Shown here: one piece after another, positions 17,341 through 23,703 of the stretch
Numbering within the stretch: the stretch's first letter is position 1
Layout of the letters: every line of letters starts with the position of its first letter
Assembly: GCA_013154075.1 (NCBI GenBank)
Contig: JAADDG010000178.1
Location: 1 to 23,703 of the forward strand
DNA from: Campylobacterota bacterium
GTDB lineage: Bacteria > Campylobacterota > Campylobacteria > Campylobacterales > JAADDG01
Direction of reading: 5' to 3'
Length of the DNA stretch: 23,703 nt
The notes under the pieces: model-generated
What the model saw: only the letters and a program-made list of their open reading frames with translations
Databases searched by the model: none
What the model was told of the DNA's origin: nothing
Position numbers and translations under genes: made by a program

Positions 17341-18382
17341 GCCATTTCCTAACAATATTTTTAACATCCAAATGCAAAACCGATTTTCTCGCATTCTCTT
17401 TTAGTCTGTTTCTAAGCTCTTTATCGAAACATAACCTATCGATAGCTTCTCTCATCTTCTCTCTATTTTCGCTCTCTATCAAAAGAGCATTTTCTTCATT
17501 TTTTATTATCTCTTTAGGACCGGTGGGACAATCCGTAGCTATACACGGAAGAGAAAAGGACAAAGCCTCCGCCAACACATTCGGAAAACCTTCATAGCGA
17601 GAAGAAAGTACGAACATTTTAGCTTGTGCATAGAAATCTTTTATATTGTCTCTTCGTCCCATCAAAAACACTTTATCTTTAGCACCTCTTTCTTCTATTA
17701 GATGCTCCAAAGTCTCTCTATCCTTACCCTCTCCTACTATAAGTAATTTTAATTTTTTGGAGGCTTCCGAATCCAAAAACGCATTTATCAACATATAGAA
17801 ATTTTTTTGCGGATGAAGTCTCCCCACCGCCAAAATAAAAGGAGCGTAATTTGACAAATCCTCTTTTATTTTATAATTGTCGTCAAAAACTATAGGATTG
17901 TGAATATATGTGGTATTTTTTAAGTTGAATCTACTTTTTAAAATATCCTCTATCTCTTTAGAAACAGCGACAACCTTCTTAACATTCGGCTTTTTATAAA
18001 GATATTTAATCAACTCTTTTTGCCAAGAAGCATGTTTTTTGAGAGGATTGTTTCTGATGGAGACAACTACGTCATATCCCGTCAAAATGGATACAAAATT
18101 GCTACTCTCTACGAAAGAGTAGATTTTATCCGGTTTTTCTTCGTCAAAAATCTTTTTCAAACTCTCCACTCTCTTTGCAAATCTATATAATTTAACCAAC
18201 TTCAAAGAGGAAGGAGGAGAATTCAAAGATACGACTCTTCCTCCATAATCATACTCCTTGATGTCTCTAAATAAAACTATCACAACATCATGCCCCATTT
18301 TCTCAAGCTCTTTAGAAAGAGTCGAAACAACTCTCTCGGCCCCTCCTTTTCTAAGGCTCTGTACTACAAAAACGATCTTCAT
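17327..18382 (-). CDS. GT4 family glycosyltransferase
   Basis: 351 residues, GT-B fold. The N-terminus has SLRKGGAERVVSTLSKEL. The donor domain has AVGRLHPQKNFYMLI, the E-x7-E motif EGFPNVLAE, and TDCPTGPKEII. It closely parallels the enzyme at 14898-16058, with the same (K)GGAE(K/R)VVSTL loop and the same TDCP(S/T)GP(K/R)EI region, so the two probably arose by duplication and add different sugars of the same repeat unit. The start ATGA at 18382-18379 overlaps the stop of the deacetylase-like gene by 4 bases. Confidence 0.92.
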   Translation of the reverse strand: MKIVFVVQSLRKGGAERVVSTLSKELEKMGHDVVIVLFRDIKEYDYGGRVVSLNSPPSSLKLVKLYRFAKRVESLKKIFDEEKPDKIYSFVESSNFVSILTGYDVVVSIRNNPLKKHASWQKELIKYLYKKPNVKKVVAVSKEIEDILKSRFNLKNTTYIHNPIVFDDNYKIKEDLSNYAPFILAVGRLHPQKNFYMLINAFLDSEASKKLKLLIVGEGKDRETLEHLIEERGAKDKVFLMGRRDNIKDFYAQAKMFVLSSRYEGFPNVLAEALSFSLPCIATDCPTGPKEIIKNEENALLIESENREKMREAIDRLCFDKELRNRLKENARKSVLHLDVKNIVRKWLELY

Positions 18383-19254
18383 GCCAAAACCTCTTTCAAA
18401 AAAGCGCTTTTAAAACCTTTAGATAAAACCTTTTCTATAAAATCGTAATATTTTTGCAGCAACTCACCCTCAAGCTCCCAATAATGAGTGGCTATCTGAA
18501 ACGGAAGATTATTCTGATCGCAAAAAGAGAGTTGATTTTCATATCTTTCCCAATCGGTCGAAGGAGTAAAAGCATATCCGGCAAGCTCCTTATGAGAACC
18601 GTAATCCACAATATACGGATATGTCAAATTGGGATGTTTGAATTTAAAAATAATCCTCTTTACATAAGACTCCAAACCTTTCAAATTCAACTCTCTATCA
18701 TATTTTTTCCCGGCAATTCCCGAAATATTCAAACCGTTTTCGGCTACGGCTCTCACTCCCTCCACTCCTATCTGATTGCTTGGGGGAACGAAATTTTTTA
18801 TTTTTACCCCAAAAATATCCTCGAGATATCTTTTACCCTCTCCCGTTTTAAAATACAACTTTTCATACTTATCCATATATTCGCCTACAAAAGAGAAAGG
18901 CTCCCCCTTACTTTTTAAATACTCTATATTGTATTTAGTGGCCACATAGAGCTTATCTCCGGCTTTCAAAGAGTAGAGATGGTTATAGCCGTGAAGCATT
19001 ATCTCCGCTACCCCTTCTTTAATTTTTTCTCTCATATACTCTACAATTTCTCTATTTTCCCCTATGGGCTTGGCCGTATCGACATCTTGATACATAGAAT
19101 CGAAATCACCGGGATTGTACATCTTCACCGCATAAGGAATTACCGCAAAAGATATTTTTATACCTTTTTTAAAAAGAGGAGAATATATCTTTTCTATCTT
19201 CTCCGGCTTAGTCCAATAAGAGAGATCGTCATCTCTAATTACAAGATACTTCAT
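18379..19254 (-). CDS. DUF2334-type polysaccharide deacetylase-like protein
   Basis: A 291-residue protein of the DUF2334/CE4-like NodB-fold group. Metal-site candidates are visible: RDDD (Asp8-10) at the first strand, HGYNH (His88 and His92), a VPPSN loop near 167, and THYWEL near the C-terminus. CE4 enzymes remove N- or O-acetyl groups from glycans using Asp-His-His metal sites. No signal peptide is present, so it would act in the cytosol on lipid-linked intermediates or nucleotide sugars. It overlaps the upstream glycosyltransferase by 20 bases and the downstream one by 4. The deacetylase role is inferred from fold motifs and context. Confidence 0.8.
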   Translation of the reverse strand: MKYLVIRDDDLSYWTKPEKIEKIYSPLFKKGIKISFAVIPYAVKMYNPGDFDSMYQDVDTAKPIGENREIVEYMREKIKEGVAEIMLHGYNHLYSLKAGDKLYVATKYNIEYLKSKGEPFSFVGEYMDKYEKLYFKTGEGKRYLEDIFGVKIKNFVPPSNQIGVEGVRAVAENGLNISGIAGKKYDRELNLKGLESYVKRIIFKFKHPNLTYPYIVDYGSHKELAGYAFTPSTDWERYENQLSFCDQNNLPFQIATHYWELEGELLQKYYDFIEKVLSKGFKSAFLKEVLA

Positions 19255-20344
19255 TTTCTAAAACCTTTTCATAAAGCTTTTCGACCTTCTTAGCACTCTC
19301 CTCCCAACTGTAATTCTTAATCACCTTTTCATATCCCATCTTTCCCATCTCTTCTCTAAGCTCCCTATTTTTAGCAAGCCTCAAAATAGCCTCTTTCAAA
19401 GCCTTCACATTATCTCTCTCCACTACTATCCCGTTATCTTCGGCCAAAGATGGCAGATATCCGACATTAGAAACGATAACGGGTAAAGAGCTCGCCATAG
19501 CCTCCAAAGTAACGATACTAAACGACTCGTAACTGCTTACGATACAAAAAATATCAGAGTTTCTATACTCTTTAGCCAATTCCTCTTCATTTAAGAAACC
19601 CAAAAATTCAATATTTTTATAAGCCAACTTTCTCAATTCCTCTTCCATAGGCCCTTCACCCACAATTGCCAATTCCATATTTTCAAATTCCATCAAAGCT
19701 TCATTAAAAGCTTTAATTAAAAAAGGAATATTTTTAACGGGCACCAATCTTCCTACAAAGATCAATCTAACCCTATCTCTTTTTTCTTTTTCTATCGAAG
19801 GATAGAAAACCTCAGTATCTACACCGGGTAAAATCTCATAGACATTATCGATCATAAGTTTCAATCTATTTATAGAATCTCCGTGACTGAAATGCAAAGA
19901 GCACGCTTTTATAGATTTTTCTCTTTTCAAAGAGGGAGGACCCGGCCAAAAAACAGAGCATCTTTTGCCTCTTTTTTCCAATCTCTCTCCAAGCTCCGAT
20001 AAACCGCAAAGCTGATAAATATCTCCGAACTCTCTATTTTTTAAAAAACTAAAAACCTTATTTTCAAATAGAGTCCCGTCTATCATCGAAGCGCCGACCG
20101 AAATCACTTTGTTAAAAATATTCGTAGGTTGAAATTTATAGTGAATATTGCGAAGATAGGGAGTTTTGATATAAATTACTTCATCGAATTCTCTATCCAA
20201 AAAAGTGGGAGCGTTCTTTTGAGAACCTACTATAAACCTTATTTTATGTCCTCTCTTTTTCAAAGCTCTCGCCAAATTTAGATCGAAGCTTTCACCGCCG
20301 CCGATTTTTATTCCCATCATTCTATTTATAAACGTTATTTCCAT
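19235..20344 (-). CDS. GT4 family glycosyltransferase, first gene of the operon
   Basis: About 369 residues, GT-B fold. The N-terminal IKIGGGESFDLNLARALKKRGH is split here as GGGESFDLNL plus ALKKRGH. The donor domain has FVGRLVPVKNIPFLIKAF, GEGPMEEEL and the E-x7-E motif ESFSIVTLE. A frame opens earlier at TTG 20374, but that start has no binding site. ATG 20344, with AAGAAGG just upstream and a normal GT4 N-terminus (MEITFINRM), is preferred. It is more distant from the other two glycosyltransferases of the operon than they are from each other. It leads the eight-gene polysaccharide transcript. Confidence 0.92.
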   Translation of the reverse strand: MEITFINRMMGIKIGGGESFDLNLARALKKRGHKIRFIVGSQKNAPTFLDREFDEVIYIKTPYLRNIHYKFQPTNIFNKVISVGASMIDGTLFENKVFSFLKNREFGDIYQLCGLSELGERLEKRGKRCSVFWPGPPSLKREKSIKACSLHFSHGDSINRLKLMIDNVYEILPGVDTEVFYPSIEKEKRDRVRLIFVGRLVPVKNIPFLIKAFNEALMEFENMELAIVGEGPMEEELRKLAYKNIEFLGFLNEEELAKEYRNSDIFCIVSSYESFSIVTLEAMASSLPVIVSNVGYLPSLAEDNGIVVERDNVKALKEAILRLAKNRELREEMGKMGYEKVIKNYSWEESAKKVEKLYEKVLENEVSCN

Positions 20345-20414
20345 CAACCTTCTTTTAAAGAAAACTTTATTCAAGATACTTATTTATCGGCAAATTCTAT
20401 TTAAATTTTAATTT

Positions 20415-20420
20415 ATTATA
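20415..20420 (-). promoter_or_regulatory. -10 box of the polysaccharide operon
   Basis: TATAAT on the minus strand at 20420-20415, inside TTTTACTATAATAAA with a T-rich stretch upstream, lies 71 bases ahead of the first glycosyltransferase start. No classical -35 box is seen, which is normal in Campylobacterota. Confidence 0.55.
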
Positions 20421-20429
20421 GTAAAATAA

Positions 20430-20463
20430 AACTTACAAAAATATGATTATTAAAGTGTAAGTT
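20430..20463. repeat. 8-bp inverted repeat between the divergent promoters
   Basis: AACTTACA (20430-20437) and TGTAAGTT (20456-20463) are perfect inverted arms 18 bases apart. One arm lies next to the -35 region of the minus promoter and the other next to that of the plus promoter, so a dimeric regulator bound here could act on both operons. A weak cruciform or RNA hairpin is the alternative. Confidence 0.5.
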
Positions 20464-20487
20464 ATCTTTTTTTAACCTTCTATAGGC

Positions 20488-20493
20488 TATAAT
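20488..20493 (+). promoter_or_regulatory. -10 box of the beta-propeller/asnB operon
   Basis: TATAAT at 20488-20493 (within GGCTATAATAAC) follows a run of T at 20466-20473. It lies 44 bases before the TTG start at 20538, and GGAGG at 20524-20528 supplies the ribosome site. Confidence 0.6.
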
Positions 20494-20537
20494 AACACTA
20501 TTGGTTTTATTCGTATAAAAAATGGAGGTATTTAATT

Positions 20538-21710
20538 TTGTTTGTTAAATTTATGTTAATCATCTCTCTTACGGCCATTTGGTTTTATGCAAAAGAGAAT
20601 CAAAATATAAATAAAATACGATTTATAAAAAAAATAAGTTCAAAAAATCCTCCCTATTTAAAACCTGTCATAGATCCTATCTTAAAAGTTAAAATTACAA
20701 GAATCACCGATTATAAAAGATTCCAAAACAGCTATCCGAAACATAGATATGCCAAAAATCAACCGTTTAATTGCGATTCCTCTTTGATAAAACTTCAAAC
20801 CAAATGGCTATTAGACGGAAATACATATAAAATAATTAAAATATTTCCAAAAAGTATTCATTTTACAACCTCTATTTGGTCTCATAAAAATCCGGATATT
20901 TTATATATTTTCAGAGATGACGGGAAAATACTTCAATACAATGTAAAAACCGACAGATTAAAAGAGATATTTTTCCTAAAAAACTACGATAGAGTTACAC
21001 TTGGCCCAAACGAAGGAAATATGGATTTAAACGACAAATATGTAGCTCTCGCCTGCAAAAGAGATAAAGACCTTGTAGTGGAAGTTTTAGATCTAAAATC
21101 AAAAAAAGCGGTAAGCAAAAAAACATTTAAAAATCGATGGGGAGAAAATTATCATCCTTTAGGATTCGATTGGGTAAGTATCTCACCATCGGGAGAATAT
21201 ATAGTAATTTTATGGAACAAAAAAGTAAAAAACAGATTCGAAAGCGGTAACGTAGAGGTTTTTAAAAGAGATTTTTCAAAAAAAAGAGTCCTATATAACT
21301 ACGGAAACCACGGAGATATATGTTTTAACGACAAAGGAGAGGAAATGTATGTGCAATTTGCCGGAAAATCGTCAATAAACGGTTACTTTCTAAAAGATAA
21401 CCAATCTTTTTCGATATTTAAAAATAAGGAGTTTGAAATAGGCTCGGGAAGATTTATAAGTTGTAGAAATTACAAAAGAAAAGGATGGTGCTATGTCTCT
21501 TCGGAAAAAAATAGATTAATTGCGGCAATCAGTTTGGATGGGAATAAAAAAGTGGAATATTTTACAAACCATAACGGTTCTCAAGCAAATTACAAAAAAG
21601 CCGTAATGGCCGTACCCAACCCGACAGGAGAAAAAGTCCTCTTTTCAAGCGACTGGGGAGACAAAAATCAAAAAGTCGTATACGAATACATAGCGGAAAA
21701 GATTAAATAA
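20538..21710 (+). CDS. Exported beta-propeller-like protein, function unknown
   Basis: 390 residues starting at TTG 20538, nine bases after GGAGG (ATG 20553 is a weaker alternative). A hydrophobic N-terminus (about 5-18, FMLIISLTAIWFYA) looks like a signal peptide or anchor with a short basic front. The rest resembles WD/TolB-like propeller proteins, with repeated beta-rich units containing ISPSGEYIV, CFNDKGEEMY and PNPTGEKVLFSSDWG, plus KITRITDYKRF near the start and SGRFISCRNYKRKGWCYVS. The last pattern recalls oligogalacturonate-lyase-like propellers, but I see no basis to claim activity. It overlaps the AsnB start by one base (TAATG), so the two are co-translated. The setting suggests a glycan-binding or periplasmic role. 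Confidence 0.75.
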   Translation: MFVKFMLIISLTAIWFYAKENQNINKIRFIKKISSKNPPYLKPVIDPILKVKITRITDYKRFQNSYPKHRYAKNQPFNCDSSLIKLQTKWLLDGNTYKIIKIFPKSIHFTTSIWSHKNPDILYIFRDDGKILQYNVKTDRLKEIFFLKNYDRVTLGPNEGNMDLNDKYVALACKRDKDLVVEVLDLKSKKAVSKKTFKNRWGENYHPLGFDWVSISPSGEYIVILWNKKVKNRFESGNVEVFKRDFSKKRVLYNYGNHGDICFNDKGEEMYVQFAGKSSINGYFLKDNQSFSIFKNKEFEIGSGRFISCRNYKRKGWCYVSSEKNRLIAAISLDGNKKVEYFTNHNGSQANYKKAVMAVPNPTGEKVLFSSDWGDKNQKVVYEYIAEKIK

Positions 21711-23620
21711 TGTGTGCAATAGCCGGATTTATAGACTTTAATAAACAGAGTAATTTGAAAATATTGAAAGATATGACGGATATTCTATACCATAGAGGCC
21801 CAAACGACAGCGGATACGAACTATTCGACTCTCCATACGCTTCAATAGGACTCGGCCATAGAAGACTCTCCATCCTCGATCTCTCAAAAAAAGGCCATCA
21901 GCCCATGCATTTTAAACATCTTACAATAGTTTATAACGGAGAGATATATAATTTCAAAGAGATAAAAAAAGAGCTACAACAAGAGGGATACAGATTTATA
22001 TCAAACAGCGATACAGAAGTAATTCTAAAATCTTTCGACAAATGGGGTATCGAAAAATCGATAGAAAAATTTATAGGAATGTTCGCTTTCGTAATTTACG
22101 ATAAAAAAAATCAAAAAATATTTTGTGTCAGAGATAGAACCGGAGTAAAACCGTTTTATTACTACTTCGATCAAAATCTATTTCTATTTTCAAGCGAATT
22201 AAAAAGCTTTCATAAACATCCCAAATTTAAAAAAGAAATATCTACCGAAGGACTTGCCTCATATTTTAAGTATGACTATATTTTGGCACCATACACAATT
22301 TTCAAAAATAGTTTTAAATTACCATCTGCACACTATTTGGAACTCGATCTAAAGAACAAAACTTTCAAAATAGAAAAATATTGGGATCATTTGGATTTTT
22401 ACAACAAACCTAAACTCGACATCTCCGAAAAAGAAGCTATCGAAAAAAGCGAAGAGCTTATGGAATCGGCCTTTCAATATAGAATGGTATCGGATGTAGA
22501 TGTGGGAGTCTTTTTAAGCGGAGGATACGACTCAACTTGCGTAACGGCTATTCTTCAAAAAAACTCCCCTAAAAAAATAAAAACTTTCACGATAGGATTT
22601 TATGAAAAAGATTACAACGAAGCAAAATTTGCAAAAGAATATGCAAAAATCTTGGGTACGAATCACCATGAACTATATATCACTCAAAAAGATATCTTAA
22701 ACCTGATAGAAAAAATTCCCTTCATCTATGACGAACCTTTCTCCGACAATTCCGTTTTTCCGACCGTTTTGGTATCGAAATTCGCTTCCGAATATGTAAA
22801 AGTAGCACTATCGGCCGACGGAGGAGACGAGATATTCGGAGGATATACGAAGTATCAAGATATAAAGGCTATGTTAAAAAAGATAAATATAATCAAAAAT
22901 ATCGATAACGCCCTTTTCAAAAACTTCATTCCGCTATTAAAATCTGATTTAACAAAGAACATAATTTTAAATACAAAAATAAAAAATTTACCGAACAAAT
23001 ATAACAAATTAATAGATATTTTAGAGTCAAAAAGCGATGAAGAGATTTTCAATAGATACAACTCGATATTAAGCGATAAAGAGCTCTCAAAACTAATACA
23101 AACCGATTTCTCATTAAATACGAACTTCAATACGCTAAATAAACTAAATAACGAAAACAATTTCATATCGAAAGCCATGGCTATAGACTACTCAACTTAT
23201 ATGATAGATGATATTTTAGTAAAAGTGGATAGAGCTTCAATGAGCGCATCTTTAGAAGCAAGAGAACCGTTTTTGGATCATAGAATAATAGAATTCGCCT
23301 CCCGATTGCCCACTTCAATTAAATGCAAAAACAATACACCTAAATATATCATCAAAAAAATAGTTCATAAATATATTCCTAAAGAGAAAATAGATAGACC
23401 TAAAAAAGGATTTTCCATTCCTATGCAAGAGTGGTACGAAGATAAATTAAACGATCTTTTCCAAGCACTTTTAAGCGAACAAGAGATAAAAAAATATGGA
23501 ATCTTAAACCCATCAAGCGTAAAAGAGATAATAAACAGATACTCAAACGGAGAAAGCTACCTAATAAGAGTAATTTGGAGGATTTTTATATTTCAGCTTT
23601 GGTGCAGGAAGTGGAAATAA
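21710..23620 (+). CDS. asnB: Asparagine synthase (glutamine-hydrolysing) family protein
   Basis: 636 residues with an intact class II glutaminase domain: Cys2 directly after Met (MCAIAGF), HRGPND (R29), HRRLSI (R51), YNGEIYN (N76-G77) and SDTE (D101). The synthetase domain has ATP loop SGGYDST (270-276), ADGGDEIFGG (370-376) and the conserved KVDRASMSASLEAREPFLDHR. It uses glutamine, ATP and a carboxylate to form an amide: asparagine, or a sugar uronamide as proposed for glycan-locus members. It is co-translated with the propeller gene. Much of 22900-23170 is very AT-rich with Asn/Lys/Ile-rich coding. The TAA lies about five bases from the 3' end of the opposing 5S rRNA gene. Confidence 0.9.
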   Translation: MCAIAGFIDFNKQSNLKILKDMTDILYHRGPNDSGYELFDSPYASIGLGHRRLSILDLSKKGHQPMHFKHLTIVYNGEIYNFKEIKKELQQEGYRFISNSDTEVILKSFDKWGIEKSIEKFIGMFAFVIYDKKNQKIFCVRDRTGVKPFYYYFDQNLFLFSSELKSFHKHPKFKKEISTEGLASYFKYDYILAPYTIFKNSFKLPSAHYLELDLKNKTFKIEKYWDHLDFYNKPKLDISEKEAIEKSEELMESAFQYRMVSDVDVGVFLSGGYDSTCVTAILQKNSPKKIKTFTIGFYEKDYNEAKFAKEYAKILGTNHHELYITQKDILNLIEKIPFIYDEPFSDNSVFPTVLVSKFASEYVKVALSADGGDEIFGGYTKYQDIKAMLKKINIIKNIDNALFKNFIPLLKSDLTKNIILNTKIKNLPNKYNKLIDILESKSDEEIFNRYNSILSDKELSKLIQTDFSLNTNFNTLNKLNNENNFISKAMAIDYSTYMIDDILVKVDRASMSASLEAREPFLDHRIIEFASRLPTSIKCKNNTPKYIIKKIVHKYIPKEKIDRPKKGFSIPMQEWYEDKLNDLFQALLSEQEIKKYGILNPSSVKEIINRYSNGESYLIRVIWRIFIFQLWCRKWK

Positions 23621-23624
23621 ACCC

Positions 23625-23703
23625 AACCGGCGGCGACCTACATTCCCACACCCGGAGGGTGCAGTATTATCGGCGATGAGAGGCTTAGCTTCCTGGTTCG
23701 GAA
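23625..23703 (-). rRNA. 5S ribosomal RNA, 3' part
   Basis: Read on the minus strand, the window edge gives TTCCGAACCAGGAAGCTAAG, then the CGCCGATAATACTGC block, a CCCTCCGGGTGTGGG arm and GTAGGTCGCCGCCGG. These match the loop C, helix IV/V and 3' helix I parts of bacterial 5S rRNA (compare GAAGUUAAGC and GUAGG...CUGCC). The 5' third lies beyond the window. The exact 3' end is uncertain by a few bases. It implies an rRNA operon whose 16S and 23S genes lie to the right, transcribed toward asnB. No terminator hairpin is seen between 5S and the asnB stop. Confidence 0.9.

Noticed and set aside
17341..17394. N-terminal extension of the flippase up to ATG 17394
   Set aside because: It would overlap the upstream glycosyltransferase by 68 bases without a good ribosome site there. 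AGGAAA before TTG 17340 is a better fit.
9578..20344. Exosortase (XrtA/PEP-CTERM) system, suggested by Wzc, deacetylase and AsnB together
   Set aside because: No exosortase-like membrane protein or PEP-CTERM protein is in the window, and the gene set fits an ordinary Wzx/Wzy pathway.
1..23703. CRISPR array, tRNA genes or insertion sequences
   Set aside because: I saw no regularly spaced direct repeats, no tRNA-like cloverleaf in the intergenic gaps, and no transposase or terminal inverted repeats.

Overview
The window looks like a chromosomal segment of a Campylobacterota (epsilonproteobacterial) species, probably from a thermophilic or vent-type lineage such as Nautiliales or Nitratiruptor relatives. 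This is inferred from four things: AT-rich DNA with arginine written almost only as AGA, Lys/Glu-rich proteins, promoters with T-rich upstream tracts, and a set of genes (clpB, cbpA-hspR, an ArsR/ArsS-like two-component pair, AguB) familiar from this phylum. Genes are packed very tightly. No stretch over 300 bases lacks a gene, and most neighbours overlap or abut.

Left part (1-9519), housekeeping and stress. A probable divergent gene start sits at the extreme left edge. clpB follows, driven by a near-consensus sigma70 promoter that carries HspR-operator-like sequence, and ends in a strong hairpin. Next is a short IF-2B/MtnA-fold protein that lacks the family's catalytic cysteine. Converging on it is a four-gene operon with overlapping coding ends: response regulator, sensor kinase, N-carbamoylputrescine amidase (AguB) and a small PGPGW membrane protein. 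Divergent from this operon is cbpA-hspR, a DnaJ-like co-chaperone with the MerR-type heat-shock repressor. HspR is known to repress clpB and its own operon in related bacteria, so both ends of that circuit are in this window. murA converges on hspR, with the two stop codons touching.

Middle part (9578-20344, minus strand), a surface-polysaccharide operon of eight genes. In transcription order these are: GT4 glycosyltransferase, DUF2334-type deacetylase, GT4, Wzx-like flippase, GT4, an asparagine-synthetase-like protein, a Wzy/O-antigen-ligase-type polymerase, and a Wzc-like polysaccharide co-polymerase/tyrosine autokinase. Together they would build, trim or amidate, flip, polymerise and set the length of a glycan by a Wzx/Wzy route. 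The initiating phosphoglycosyltransferase, Wza-type exporter and Wzb-type phosphatase are not here.

Right part (20345-23703). A divergent promoter region with an 8-bp inverted repeat leads into a two-gene plus-strand operon: an exported beta-propeller-like protein and a second, canonical glutamine-hydrolysing asparagine-synthetase family protein. The latter stops a few bases from the 3' end of a minus-strand 5S rRNA gene, so an rRNA operon runs toward the window. The most interesting point is the contrast between the two AsnB paralogs. The one inside the polysaccharide operon has lost the hallmark residues of its glutaminase domain and has also drifted in the synthetase domain.
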